64,000 nt of DNA from Syntrophaceae bacterium UBA6109 (GTDB lineage Bacteria > Desulfobacterota > Syntrophia > Syntrophales > UBA6109): positions 1 to 64,000 of the forward strand of contig DIWJ01000052.1 of NCBI GenBank assembly GCA_002428445.1, read 5' to 3'. A model generated the notes under the pieces. It searched no databases. It saw only the letters and a list, made by a program, of their open reading frames with translations, and was not told the origin of the DNA. Positions 1 through 10,409 of this stretch are shown here, piece by piece; positions within the stretch are counted from its first letter, which is position 1, and every line of letters starts with the position of its first letter. Both the position numbers and the translations under genes were made by a program.

Positions 1-80
1 CTGTCCAGTTTTTCGCGACCAGCTCAATCCTCGCGCTTGGGATCGCATCAATAGGAACATTTTAGCTTTAGCGATCATCT

Positions 81-2243
81 ATGACAAATGGGGTACAGGC
101 AATGAGCGAAAGGGAAAACAAATTGTTTGAATTGGCTGTAAGAGAGCTAGGACCTCTCTCTGAAGCAGAAACTGCTTTTTTCCAGTCAGTTGCACGATCA
201 AGTGCCATAGATTGCAGTAAAGGTGGCGATAAGAATCCAGCGAATGAAAACAAGTGGGGACCAGAGCGAACCATAAGAGCAACAAGTATTGCCTGGCTTT
301 GCACTTATGCAGAGGCATCCTCTTTTATAAGTAGCCAAACCGGCATTGCTATAATAGGTGCACGCATTACGGGACAGCTGCGTCTCCCTTACACAAGGGT
401 CCATTTTCCTTTGATGTTTGTTGACTGCTCAATCCCAAACGGTTTCTACATGCGTGGCGCTGATATTGCGGAACTAATACTCGACGGCTCACACGTTGGC
501 TCACTTGTCGCTGGGAACATGAGAGTTGCCGGAAATATTCACTTACACCGTGCCACTATAAGGGGAATGGTAGATTTGAGTGGCGCGAAAATAATCGGGA
601 ACGTCGCGTGTAATGGGGGTCATTTTAGCAATAAAGAAACCCCCGCCCTAAACGCTGATAAAATTGAAATCTTCGGGGATCTTCAGATGAATTATGGGTT
701 TACGTCCGAAGGTGTTGTAAACGTGAAAGGTGCACGAATCAGAGGAGATCTTCAATGTGTAAAGGCTCATTTTATCAACAAGAACGGTCCGACATTAATA
801 GGGCAGCAAATGGAAGTGAAGGGCAGTCTCTTGATGGATGAAGTCATCTCCGAAGGTACTCTAGACTTTAGAGGCGCTAAAATTGATGGTTACTTCGAGG
901 CGCAAGGAGCTTCCTTTCAGAATGGGAATGATATTGCGTTGGCACTGGAAGCAGCAAGAATTGGTGGTCCGCTATTCCTCGACGGTGCCAAGGCAAATGG
1001 TGAAGTGAGCTTGGCGAACTCCGCGGTTGACGGCCATATTCAGTTGGATGGTGGCACATTCGTCAACACAGGCAAGGTCGCAATTTTTGCTCAACAACTA
1101 AAAGTACACGGAAATTGTCTTCTTAGGGATTTAAATGTCACGGGTGAAGTGAATTTTGCCGGTTCGACAATTGATGGAATCCTTGAATGTGACCGAAGTC
1201 GATTCAGTAACAGTGGGGGAAAGGCACTTAATGCAGAGCATCTGAATGCAGCTGGACTTCATCTGCATGAGAATTTCACAGCTGAAGGAGAGATACGACT
1301 TCTTAATGCAGTGTTGGAGGGTGACCTATATTGCTCAGGCGGCCATTTTCTTAATGAAAAACATATCGCGATACAGGCAGAACACATCAAAATTGGAGGA
1401 AAGGCATTTCTCGGTACGCTTGAAGTAAACGGAAGGGTGAGTTTCGCGCTCGCAGAGATAAGGAACCATTTCAAATGGACTGACGTCATGTTGCGTGAGG
1501 GCGTGACACTGGACCTGCGGCATTCACGAATGGGTACATTATGGGACGATGAAAAGAGTTGGCCGCAACAAGATCACTTATGGATTAATGGATTGATATA
1601 TGAGGATCTCGACAGTAGATCCCCGAGAAGTACTGATTCGAGAATTAGATGGATAAAACTTCAGCCCAGGCAGCGTTTTTACCCGCAACCTTATGACCAG
1701 TTGGCGAGCGTATACGAAAAGTCTGCACAAGATCAAAATGCGAAGGAGATTCTCATAGAGAAAAACAATAATGCAGTGTGGATCTCCCAAATGGCACTGG
1801 GGGAAAGGATCCGCCATCGTTTTTTGGGTGTAACTATAGATTACGGTTATGGACCGTTCAAAGCGCTGTATTGGATACTATTCTTCATTCTTTTTAGCAC
1901 GGCAACATTTCATGTTGCAGATAAGGCACACATAATGACACCATCCAAGGATGGGGCTTACGTATCCACGCTTGGCAAAGAGGGGCAGAAGTTGACCGAT
2001 GATTACCCAAAATTCAATTCGCTTTTCTATTCGATTGATCTATTCATTCCTGTTATTGATCTACATATGAAGAATTATTGGCTGCCGAATGCCAACAAAA
2101 AAGGTAAATGGCGCATAACAGATGAAGTGAGCATTCCTATCAATGGCAATGTGATAAGGGGATGGTTTTGGTGCCATATTATTCTTGGCTGGGTATTCAT
2201 AACGATATTTATTGTGGGTCTAACGGGCTTGGTTAAGAAATGA
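81..2243 (+). CDS. Repeat-rich beta-helix-like membrane protein of unknown function
   Basis: I do not recognise a function. Residues ~168-457 are built of six consecutive repeats of 48 residues (one of 49), each opening with a G/N-A-x-[ILV]-x-G pattern such as GAKIDG, GSTIDG or NAVLEG. This is the periodic G/V/I/L pattern of a right-handed beta-helix or pentapeptide-like solenoid. Looser repeats start near residue 95. A charged linker follows, then two hydrophobic segments near the C-terminus (around ALYWILFFILFS and HIILGWVFITIFIVG), so the solenoid is probably membrane-anchored. The ATG at 81 has no clear ribosome site; the ATG at 102 (residue 8) has GGGG eight bases upstream and may be the true start. 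The gene is clearly A+T-richer than everything after it, which suggests transfer. Bases 1-80 show no feature. Confidence 0.75.
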   Translation: MTNGVQAMSERENKLFELAVRELGPLSEAETAFFQSVARSSAIDCSKGGDKNPANENKWGPERTIRATSIAWLCTYAEASSFISSQTGIAIIGARITGQLRLPYTRVHFPLMFVDCSIPNGFYMRGADIAELILDGSHVGSLVAGNMRVAGNIHLHRATIRGMVDLSGAKIIGNVACNGGHFSNKETPALNADKIEIFGDLQMNYGFTSEGVVNVKGARIRGDLQCVKAHFINKNGPTLIGQQMEVKGSLLMDEVISEGTLDFRGAKIDGYFEAQGASFQNGNDIALALEAARIGGPLFLDGAKANGEVSLANSAVDGHIQLDGGTFVNTGKVAIFAQQLKVHGNCLLRDLNVTGEVNFAGSTIDGILECDRSRFSNSGGKALNAEHLNAAGLHLHENFTAEGEIRLLNAVLEGDLYCSGGHFLNEKHIAIQAEHIKIGGKAFLGTLEVNGRVSFALAEIRNHFKWTDVMLREGVTLDLRHSRMGTLWDDEKSWPQQDHLWINGLIYEDLDSRSPRSTDSRIRWIKLQPRQRFYPQPYDQLASVYEKSAQDQNAKEILIEKNNNAVWISQMALGERIRHRFLGVTIDYGYGPFKALYWILFFILFSTATFHVADKAHIMTPSKDGAYVSTLGKEGQKLTDDYPKFNSLFYSIDLFIPVIDLHMKNYWLPNANKKGKWRITDEVSIPINGNVIRGWFWCHIILGWVFITIFIVGLTGLVKK

Positions 2244-2700
2244 CTATGTAGCGGCATTGAACGTCATCTTTGATCCCGCCTACACATCTGTGATTTTCTA
2301 AGCCCAACAAACTGAGATCTTTTTTTTGGGTCTCCTCACCCGAAGGAGGCATTCCTTATCGCTTTGGAAGCCCCCGCGGGACGGATTCGAGGCATCGACA
2401 CGACCGGACATTTGCATCGAGAAATGTGATTGGAACGAAGCCGGCGACGGCGACGGGCGAATCGCAAGCTCAGGACCTCCGAGGCGGTCGGCCGGAAATT
2501 CTTCAAGAAATATCTCTCTCCAAACGCGCGGTGTCTTGGAAGCCTCAGGACAGCACCCCGATCTACGTGAAAAATACCTGCATCGCATGGGATCCGACGA
2601 GGAAAGGTCGAGAGTCCTCATGACGGAGATCCGTAAGTTGAGATCCAAAGGAGAACTGCGGCCCGGGTTGAATGTCTGGACAACACCTCCTGGTCGGCCG
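2244..2700. other. Intergenic stretch between convergent genes, no recognised feature
   Basis: About 457 bases separate the repeat protein from the true stop of the RND permease. A T8 run lies near 2322 but no convincing stem precedes it. The frameshifted permease frame stays open down to 2298, but its translation here is arginine- and proline-rich and looks like nothing known. I see no credible gene. Confidence 0.4.
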
Positions 2701-5700
2701 TCATTTCTTCCCGGCGCGGTCTGCGGCAAGCAGCTGGTACATGGCCGGCACGACAAAAAGGGTGAAGAGCGTCCCGATGGCAATGCCGGCCATGATGACG
2801 AGGCCCATGTTGTAACGGCCCTCCGCCCCCGCCCCTGAGGCTGTAACCAGAGGCAGGACCCCCGGACCATCGCCGCCGTCGTCATCAGGATGGGCCGCAG
2901 GCGGATGCTCGCCGCCGCCTCGATGGCCTCCTGCTTGGCGATCCCCTCATTCTGCAGATCATTGGCGAACCGGACGATGAGGATGCCGTGCTTGCTGATG
3001 AGGCCGATGAGGGTGACGAGCCCGACGTCGGTATAGATGTTGAGGCTGGCGCCGCCGACGCCGAGACTGATGAAGATCATGGCCCCGCAGATGGACATGG
3101 GCACGCTGACGAGGACGATGAAGGGGTCGCGGAAGCTCTCGAACAGCGCCGCCAGGGTCAGGAAGATGATGATGAGGGCGAAAAAGAAAGTGACCAGCAG
3201 GGCCTGCGATTCGGTGACGAACTGCCGCGACTGGCCTGCGTAATCGACGTTGTAGCCCTGCGGGAGAAGCTCCCTCGAAATGGCCCGGAGACCCTCCAGG
3301 GCCTCGCCGAGGGTCACGCCGGGGGCCGGGACGGCCGAGATCTTGGCGGCATTGAGCTGCTGGAAATGGTTGAGGGCCTCCGGCACCACCGCCGTCCTGA
3401 GGCGCACGATGGTGGACAGGGGGACCGACGCCCCGCTGGCCGTCCGGAAGGTGTAATCCCGCAGCTGCGAGGCATTGAGCCGGTCCCGCTGCATCACCTG
3501 GGGGATCACCTTGTAGGAGCGTCCGGCAAGATCGAAATAGTTGACGTAGCCCCCGCCCAGCATGGATGCCAGGGCGGCACCCACATCGCGGAGGGTCAGA
3601 CCCAGCTGCGCGGTCTTCTCGCGGTCGATTTCCAGGACCATCTGCGGCCGGTCGATCTTCAGATCGCAATCGGCATAGGCGAACAGTCCGCTCTTGAGGG
3701 CACGCTCCAGCAGGCGCTGGGATACCTCGTTGAGACGGTCGAACCCCTCCGTCGTGCAGACCAGAAACTGCACGGGCAGTCCCGTGGAGCCGGGGAGGGG
3801 CGGCCTCAGAAACGATACGGCCTGCGCCCCGGCGATCCCGCCGAGCCGCATCTGGATCTCCGGGTTCAGTGCCATCGTCGTCCGCTGCCGCTCATCCCAG
3901 GGTTTCAAAACCATGCCCGCGACACCGGTGTTGAGTCCGTTGACGCCGTCGAGCTGGAAGACGTGGCCCGTCTCCGGATAGCTTCGGAACAGTTCGAAAA
4001 CCTGCCGGCTGTTGAGTTGCGTCTGTTCCAGCGTGGCATTGGGCGCCGTCGTGATCAGGGAGATGATGATCCCCTGGTCCTCCTGCGGCGCAAGTTCGTT
4101 CTTCGCCCCGACAAAGAGGAAATAGTTGCTGCCGAGGATGATGACGGCAAAGACGAGCGCCGCCGGCAGATTGCCGAGGACGCCGCGGAGCATTTTTGCA
4201 TAGCGTTGGCGGATCTGCTCGAAGCGGTCGTTGACGAACATCGCGAAGCGGTTCCGGACGCCCTCCCGGCGCCCCTTCAGGAAGCGCGAGCACATCATCG
4301 GGGAGAGCGTCAACGCGACCACGGCCGATACGGCAACGGCGCCGGCGAGGGTGTAGGCGAATTCCTTGAAAAGCGCTCCCGTGAGGCCGCCCATAAAACC
4401 GATCGGAACATAGACGGCGACCAGGACCACCGAGATGGCGATGATGGGCTGCGCCAGCTCGCGGGCGGCCTCGATCGCCGCTTCCGACGGCGGCAGACCG
4501 CCCTCCATGTGGCGGTGCGCGTTCTCCACGACGATAATCGCGTCGTCGACCACCAGTCCGATCGCGAGCACGAGCGCAAGGAGGGTCAGCAGATTGATCG
4601 TGTACCCGAAGACGAGCATGATGAAGAACGCCCCGATGAGCGACAGGGGCATGGCGATCGTCGGGATGGCTACCGAACGCAGGGAGGCGAGGAAGAGGAA
4701 GATCACCAGCGTCACGATGACGAGCGCCTCCACCAGCGTCCTGGTCACCTCCCGGATCGAGCTGTTCACGTACTTCGTGGCGTCGTAGACGATCCGCCCC
4801 TCCAGCCCCTCGGGCAACTCTTGCGCAATCGGCGGGAAGGCCTTGCGCACGCTGTCGATCACCGTGAGGAGATTGGCGCTGGGCGCCACCCTGATGCCGA
4901 TATAGGTGGCCCGGTTCCCGTCGAAGGAGACCGCCATGTCGTAGTCCTCGGCGCCAAGCACGACCTTGGCCACGTCTCCCAGCCGGACGACGGCGCCGTC
5001 CTTCGCCTTGATGACGAGGTCGCGGAACTCATCGGCCGAGTGGAGCGTCGTGTCGGCCTGAAGGTTTACGGTGACCATCTGCCCCTGCGTCCGCCCGATG
5101 GCGGAGATATAGTTGTTGTTGGCAAGGGCCGTCCGCACGTCGGTGGCGGTCAGGCCGTAGGCCGACATCTTCCCGGGGTCCAGCCACGCGCGCAGCGCGA
5201 AACGGCGCGAGCCGAGGACTTCCGCCGTCTGTACCCCCTCGACGGCCTGCAGTTTCGGCTGCACCGACCGGATCAGGTAGTCGGTGATCCGGTTGCTCGT
5301 CATGACCTTGCTGTAGAACCCGATGTACATCGACATGATCGTCTCGCCGATGGCCACCGTGATGACCGGCTGCTGGGAATCCGTCGGGAGCTGGTTCAGG
5401 ACGGCGCTGACTTTGGTGTTGATCTCCGTAAGGGCGCTGTTCGGATCGTAGTTGAGGCGGAGAAAGGCCTGGATGACGCTCGCATTCTGCGTGCTCGTCG
5501 AGACGAGATAGTCGATCCCGTTGGCCTGAGCGATGGAGTTTTCCAGCGGCGTGGTGATGAAGCCGGCGATGACGGATGGATCGGCGCCCGTGTAGACCGT
5601 GGTCACGGTCACCACGGCGTTCTGGGTGAATGGGAATTCGCGCACCGCGAGAAGTTCGATAGAGCGGATCCCCAGGACGACGATGAAAAGGTTAATGACG

Positions 5701-5744
5701 ATGGCCAGGACGGGGCGCCGTATGAAGAGGTCGGTGAAATGCAT
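2701..5744 (-). CDS. RND multidrug efflux permease (HAE-1/MexF-AcrB type), frameshifted near the 3' end
   Basis: Inner-membrane proton-driven pump of a tripartite efflux system. It opens with the RND N-terminus (MHFTDLFIRRPVLA), has TM4 with the proton-relay pair in VDDAIIVVEN near residue 400, and the later LISKHGIL helix holding the relay lysine. The frame is good to about residue 960 (RPILMTTAAMV) and then turns to nonsense. Reading one base over restores GVLPLVTASGAGAEGR, NMGLVIMAGIAIGTLFT and LFVVPAMY, and a TGA at 2701-2703. The break lies at 2858-2868, where the coding strand reads GTCCGGGGGTCC; an inserted T (CTG GGG GTC) would repair it. The repaired protein is about 1014 residues, normal for the family. 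Either a real inactivating mutation or a sequence error is possible. Sixteen bases separate it from the adaptor gene. Confidence 0.85.
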
Positions 5745-5760
5745 AGGGGTTCCTTGCGTC

Positions 5761-6912
5761 TTACTGGTCCACCGGTTTCGGGGCGGCGTCGTTTGCAGGT
5801 TGAACCTTGTTGTCGATGATCACCGTGCTGCCCGGCTTGAGCTTGAGCTGGCCGCTCGTGACCACCGTGTCGTCTTTCGCGATGCCGCTCAGAACGGCGA
5901 CCTGGTCGCCGCGGGTGGGCCCCAGGGCGACAAACGTCTGTTTGACCGTCAGGAGCCGGCCGTCGGGGCCCTTGCCGCGGTCTTCGACAATGTAGACGGT
6001 CTCCCCGTAGGGATTGTAGCTGATGGCCGTCTGCGGCAGCGTCAGGTAGTCTTTCGCGGCTCCGGTCCGGACGCGGACGGAGGCGAACATTCCCGGCAGG
6101 AGTTCGTGCCGGGGGTTGGGAAGCGTCGCCTCCACCAGGACGTTGCGCGTGTCCGTGTCCACTTTGGGATCGATCGTGCTGATCCGGCCGCGCAAGATTC
6201 GCCCCGGGTAGGTGTCGGTCGCAACGGCAACCGCCTGCCCGGGAGAAATTCTCTCCAGGTCCTGCTGCGGCAGGAAGAAATCGACATACAGGGCGTCGAG
6301 GGATTGGAGCGTGACGATCCTGTCCCCGGGATTGATATATTGCCCGGGGTTGACGGTGCTGATGCCGAGCCGCCCGGCGAAGGGGGCGCGGATGGTTTTT
6401 CTTTCCACAATCGCCGCCTGCTGGGCGACCTGCGCCTTCCTGCCCTTGAGGTCAGCCGCGTCGGCGTCGACCGTCGCCTGGCTCACCGCCTGCACGTCGA
6501 ACTGCTTCCGATCGCGGTCATAGACGACCTGCGCCAGTTCCGCCGCCGCTTCGAGGAAACGAAGCTGGGCGGTATCCGCGTCTGCATTGAGCTGCACCAG
6601 CGCCTGGCCCGCCCCGACCTCCTCGCCCGGACGGAAATACACACGGCTCACGATGCCTTCGATTTCACTGGTCACCTCCACGCCCTTTACGGCCCGCAGG
6701 GTGCCGACGGCCTTGAGCTCGGACTGCCAGGCGAGCGCTTCGGCTTTGCGCGCCGTCACGGTGACCGGCGGCTGCTTCTGCGCGGCCATGGATAAGCGGA
6801 CGGCCCGCGCCTGGTAAGCCTTGTAGCCGAAGATGCCGCCGAAGACGAGGCCCGCGACGGCGAGCATCACAACCATGCCCAGGATTTTCTTGCCGCTGAT
6901 TTTCCAGTTCAT
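5761..6912 (-). CDS. RND efflux periplasmic adaptor (HlyD/MexE-AcrA family)
   Basis: Periplasmic membrane-fusion subunit joining the RND pump to the outer-membrane channel. The 383-residue protein has an N-terminal hydrophobic anchor (KILGMVVMLAVAGLVFGG), then a lipoyl/barrel-sandwich half (VTSEIEGIVSRVYFRPGEEV), a short coiled-coil hairpin with heptad-like A/L/Q residues at ~110-160, the second lipoyl half (IRAPFAGRLG) and a beta-barrel domain (VDFFLPQQDL). No lipobox cysteine is present, so anchoring is by the N-terminal helix. Its ATG overlaps the TGA of the upstream outer-membrane factor gene (ATGA), a mark of translational coupling in one operon. Confidence 0.92.
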   Translation of the reverse strand: MNWKISGKKILGMVVMLAVAGLVFGGIFGYKAYQARAVRLSMAAQKQPPVTVTARKAEALAWQSELKAVGTLRAVKGVEVTSEIEGIVSRVYFRPGEEVGAGQALVQLNADADTAQLRFLEAAAELAQVVYDRDRKQFDVQAVSQATVDADAADLKGRKAQVAQQAAIVERKTIRAPFAGRLGISTVNPGQYINPGDRIVTLQSLDALYVDFFLPQQDLERISPGQAVAVATDTYPGRILRGRISTIDPKVDTDTRNVLVEATLPNPRHELLPGMFASVRVRTGAAKDYLTLPQTAISYNPYGETVYIVEDRGKGPDGRLLTVKQTFVALGPTRGDQVAVLSGIAKDDTVVTSGQLKLKPGSTVIIDNKVQPANDAAPKPVDQ

Positions 6913-8423
6913 CTTCCTTGCTCCTTGGCCTTACCCGCCATGGCCTCGTCCATCCCCCGGCGGTTCCACCATCCGCCCCCCATGGCCTGGAAGAGCGCCG
7001 CCGTATCGGCGAAGCGCGCCGCCTGCGCGCGGACCAATCCGATCCGCGCCGCCTGTTGCTGACTCTGCGCATTGAGCAGCGAGAGATAGCTCACGGCGCC
7101 GAGTTCGAATTGCGCGCGGGCAAGGGCGAGGGCGTCCTGCGCGGTCCGATAGGCCTCCGCTTGCGCCTGAAGTGTTCGCGCATCCGCCTCCAGCGCCCGC
7201 AGCACATCGGCGACACTCCGGAACGATTCCAGAACCGTTTCCCGATACTGCGCCGCGGCCTGATCGTATATGGCGACGGCGGCGCGCCGCTGCGCCGTCA
7301 GGGCTCCGCCGCGAAAGACGGGCTGCAGCAGCCCGGCGCCGAAATTCCAGAAGGTGGAAGAACTGTCGAAGAGGCCGCCGACCGTATCGGCGGCGGACCC
7401 AAAGCGGCCGGTCAGCGTGATCTGCGGGTAGAGGTTGGCCGTTGCCGCCCCCACCCCGGCGCTCGCCGCATGGAGCAGCGCCTCAGCAGCCCGAATATCG
7501 GGCCGCCGGCGCACCAGGGAGGACGGCACACTGACCGGCAACTCCCCGGGCAGGAGCATTTCATCGAGCTCAAATTCCGGCAATGCGGCTTCACCCGGCA
7601 GCCGGCCGATCAGCACGGCCAGTTGATGGCGCGTCTGCTCCAGGTCCCTTTCCAGGGGCGGCACCGTCGCCCGTGTCTGCGCCAGTTGCGCCCGCTGGAC
7701 CAGAATATCGGAGCGGGATACACCTCCAAGCTGAAAACGGCGTTCGACCAGCTCAAGCTGCTTTTCCTGCGCCGCGAGAATTTCCCGTGTCGCCCGGATC
7801 TGAGACCTCAAGGAGGCCTCTTTCACCGCCGTGGTGACCACGTTGGCGGTGAGCGTGATGTGCGCACCCTCGAGCTGAAATCGCCGGTATTCGATCTCGG
7901 ATTCGAGGGCCTCCAGACGGCGCCGCGTGCCGCCGAAGAGATCGAGGGAGTAAGAGACGTTCACCGATGCGTTGAAAAGGTTGAAGGCGCCCCTGTCCGC
8001 GTCGGCCTGCCCGATGGAGGCCCCCGATATCTTCTGCCGCGATGCCGACACCTCGGCATCCACACTCGGGAAGAGGGCCCCGAATTGGGCGAGGCGCGTC
8101 TCCTGAGCCTCACGGATGCGGGCCTCCGCCAGTGTCAGGGTCGGGCTGCCGGCGAGGGCTTCGCGGACCAGCCCGTCGAGGGAGGGGGAAGAAAACAATG
8201 TCCACCACTCCCCGGGGATGTCCTGTCCGGAAACGAATCGCTGCGGAGCGCCGCCCGCGACTGCCGAGGCAGCCGTCTCGGCCGGTAAAGGCGCCGCCGT
8301 GTAGACCGCCGTCGCCGGAGGATCGGGAGGCCGGAAATCAGGCCCGACGGCCGCACATCCCGTGAGGGCAAGGCACGCCGTTGCGGCCGCAAAGGTCGTT
8401 CGCAACAATGCAATTGAGTTCAT
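6909..8423 (-). CDS. Outer-membrane efflux channel lipoprotein (OprM/NodT family)
   Basis: Outer-membrane factor of the tripartite pump. From the ATG at 8423 the 504-residue protein begins with a lipoprotein signal ending in a lipobox (CLALTGC), then AAVGPDFRPP, the classic OprM/NodT N-terminus. Two TolC-type repeats follow, rich in the coiled-coil patterns of OEP domains (e.g. ARIREAQETRLAQFG, AEALLHAASAGVGAA and the C-terminal AQFELGAVSYLSLLNAQ). An upstream in-frame ATG at 8522 would place 33 extra residues before the signal peptide and is rejected. It is the first gene of the operon; adaptor and permease follow, whereas the channel gene is usually last or absent. Confidence 0.92.
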   Translation of the reverse strand: MNSIALLRTTFAAATACLALTGCAAVGPDFRPPDPPATAVYTAAPLPAETAASAVAGGAPQRFVSGQDIPGEWWTLFSSPSLDGLVREALAGSPTLTLAEARIREAQETRLAQFGALFPSVDAEVSASRQKISGASIGQADADRGAFNLFNASVNVSYSLDLFGGTRRRLEALESEIEYRRFQLEGAHITLTANVVTTAVKEASLRSQIRATREILAAQEKQLELVERRFQLGGVSRSDILVQRAQLAQTRATVPPLERDLEQTRHQLAVLIGRLPGEAALPEFELDEMLLPGELPVSVPSSLVRRRPDIRAAEALLHAASAGVGAATANLYPQITLTGRFGSAADTVGGLFDSSSTFWNFGAGLLQPVFRGGALTAQRRAAVAIYDQAAAQYRETVLESFRSVADVLRALEADARTLQAQAEAYRTAQDALALARAQFELGAVSYLSLLNAQSQQQAARIGLVRAQAARFADTAALFQAMGGGWWNRRGMDEAMAGKAKEQGR

Positions 8424-8839
8424 CGTTTCGTGCTTCAACCTGCTGACCTCTCGATCTGTCGACATCGCAGAGAGCGCCCGGACTCTCCGCCCGATCTTCC
8501 CGGATAAAACCGCTGGGAGCAAAGAGCAGCCCTTCTAAAGGTAATTCACCTCGCGGGGGGCATCAACGGGCAAACATCTATGAATTATCGGCGGGGCGTA
8601 CCTACGATCCTCTTGCCGGCGGAGCGGCTCTGCACAGGAGATCCGCGACAGCGGGAGAGGCGCGATCCGCGGAACGTGGGATGGGCAATTGCCGCCGTTG
8701 TCATGTGGGGCAGGAATGCAAAGCGGTCCCCCACCGTTTTTTCGCAGCATGTTTTCGTTCCCGACCGGCCGGCCTTGCCCGGATTTCCCAGACTTCATCG
8801 GTAGTCTTTCCCCACCATTTTTCCTTCATTCAAACCTCA

Positions 8840-8868
8840 TTGATAAAACCTCCCGCCGATCTTACATT
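8840..8868 (+). promoter_or_regulatory. Candidate sigma-70 promoter for the porin gene
   Basis: TTGATA at 8840-8845, a 17-base spacer and TACATT at 8863-8868 match the -35/-10 consensus at 5/6 and 4/6. Transcription would start near 8875, about 78 bases before the porin ATG. The rest of the 530-base divergent gap (8424-8952) showed no gene. Confidence 0.45.
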
Positions 8869-8952
8869 TTATCTGGGTCGATCCTCCCGGCCGCAGAGTT
8901 CCTGAGGATGCGAAGGCCTGATCTGCAAACAAGGACAGAAAGGAGAAAGGCG

Positions 8953-10236
8953 ATGTTTCAGCGAAAAAGCTTTTGCGCGCTCGTGTTGACGATGGGGTTT
9001 CTCCTCATCCTGGGCGGTTTGAGCCCTCTGGAGTCCGCGGAGTCGGACATGTCGCGGCTGATCAATCTGCTGAAGAGCAAGAACATCCTGACCCAGCAGG
9101 AGGCGGACTCCCTGCTGACCGAGCTGAATACCGCCAAGCAGAAGGAACGCGAGGAAATGAAGGCGGAGATGAAGGAAGAGATGAAAACGGCGGCCGGCAA
9201 GGGCGAGTTTCTGCCGCCGGCGCTGAAGGGTTTCAAGTTCGGCACGACCATCTACGGCGAGTGGAACAACCGGACGACGGACAACGTCGGCTCCACGAAC
9301 CAGTTCAACCTGAATCGCGCCTATCTGACCCTGACCAAGGATGTGAACGAGTGGCTGGGGATGAATATCACGGCCGATCTCTTCACGTCCGTCGACGCGG
9401 CCGATAACCGGAACGGCCTGGAGCTGCGGCTGAAATACGCCTACGCCAACCTCAATTTCTTCGGCACGAACACGCAGCTCGGCATGATTCCCACTCCTTC
9501 CGATTCCTACGATTCCGCCATCTGGCCCTACCGCGCGCAGGGCCCGAATTTCTTCGACGGGCAGGGAATCCAGTCGACATCGGACCTGGGCGTTTCGATC
9601 CAGGGCCCCATCGGCGGGACCATGGATGACAGCTATCTGAAGTACGCCGCCAAACAGTTTGCCGGCAAGTGGGGCGGGTATTTTGTCGGCGTCTACAACG
9701 GCCCCGGCTATACCAACACGGAGAATAACAACAACAAGGTCGTTTCCGGACTGGTCTATGCGCGCCCCTTCCCCGCGGTGCCGATTCTGCAGGGACTGCA
9801 GCTGGCCTACACCGGGTCCTACGGAAAGAGCAATACGACCTTCGCCGCCGGTTCCGGCGTCGTGACGGATTATCCCGATTTCCGGGCCAACATCGCCCAG
9901 GCCTCCCTCCAGCATGAGTACTTCACGGTCATGGGTCAGTACTATTGGGGGAAGGGAACCGCCACGTCGTCCGAAGAGAACGACCGCAAGGGATATCTGG
10001 TGGACGCCTTCCTGCGCATCCCGACGGTGGAGAAGCTCAGGGTCTTCGGGAAATACTATTTCTACGACCCCAATACCGACCGGTCCAACGGCTATAAGAC
10101 ATATGTCGCCGGCCTTTCGTATGACGTGTCTCCCGAGTTCATGCCCTTCGTCGCCTTTGAGCAGCGGATCTTCGACTCGGCCGCCGGAGGAAACGACTAT
10201 GACAAGTATCAGCTCGGTTTTCAGCTGAAATTTTAG
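8953..10236 (+). CDS. Outer-membrane beta-barrel porin
   Basis: The 427-residue protein has a Sec signal peptide (ALVLTMGFLLILGGLSPLESA), a short helical/coiled-coil stretch at ~35-80 (INLLKSKNILTQQEADSLL, then a K/E-rich run), and a beta-barrel domain of alternating aromatic and polar residues. The C-terminus is QLGFQLKF; a terminal phenylalanine is the usual BAM assembly signal. It resembles phosphate-selective or anaerobe-type trimeric porins, but the substrate cannot be read from the sequence. The start at 8953 is set by AGGAGAAAGG a few bases upstream. An open frame extends back to 8689 but has no signal-peptide sense. It is divergent from the efflux operon. Confidence 0.85.
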   Translation: MFQRKSFCALVLTMGFLLILGGLSPLESAESDMSRLINLLKSKNILTQQEADSLLTELNTAKQKEREEMKAEMKEEMKTAAGKGEFLPPALKGFKFGTTIYGEWNNRTTDNVGSTNQFNLNRAYLTLTKDVNEWLGMNITADLFTSVDAADNRNGLELRLKYAYANLNFFGTNTQLGMIPTPSDSYDSAIWPYRAQGPNFFDGQGIQSTSDLGVSIQGPIGGTMDDSYLKYAAKQFAGKWGGYFVGVYNGPGYTNTENNNNKVVSGLVYARPFPAVPILQGLQLAYTGSYGKSNTTFAAGSGVVTDYPDFRANIAQASLQHEYFTVMGQYYWGKGTATSSEENDRKGYLVDAFLRIPTVEKLRVFGKYYFYDPNTDRSNGYKTYVAGLSYDVSPEFMPFVAFEQRIFDSAAGGNDYDKYQLGFQLKF

Positions 10237-10261
10237 GATCCCCGATGCCCCTCTCTCAGCG

Positions 10262-10330
10262 ATGGCACCCGGAACGGCCGGGACCGTCGCTGCCCCCCTC
10301 CCGGCGGGGCCTCCGCAAAGAGGCCCCGCC
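10262..10330 (+). terminator. Two tandem hairpins after the porin gene
   Basis: An imperfect stem (GCGATGG...CCGTCGC) near 10259-10290 is followed by a perfect 11-bp stem, GGCGGGGCCTC at 10303-10313 paired with GAGGCCCCGCC at 10320-10330 across a 6-base loop. There is no T-run, so it may be a Rho-aided or mRNA-stabilising end. Confidence 0.5.
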
Positions 10331-10409
10331 GCAATAGTGGGCTGAGGCCGCCCGGGGACATTTTCTGCTTCCGGCTTCGGAAGCGGGCGCGTTAGAAATG
10401 GAGGTCTTT

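Noticed and set aside
2326..2838. Plus-strand frame of 170 codons after the permease gene
   Set aside because: It overlaps the restored permease C-terminus, has no ribosome site and has no recognisable sequence.
2988..5819. Long open frame (about 940 codons) on the plus strand
   Set aside because: It is antisense to the RND permease. The translation is rich in H, R, D and G without any domain, a usual shadow in G+C-rich DNA.
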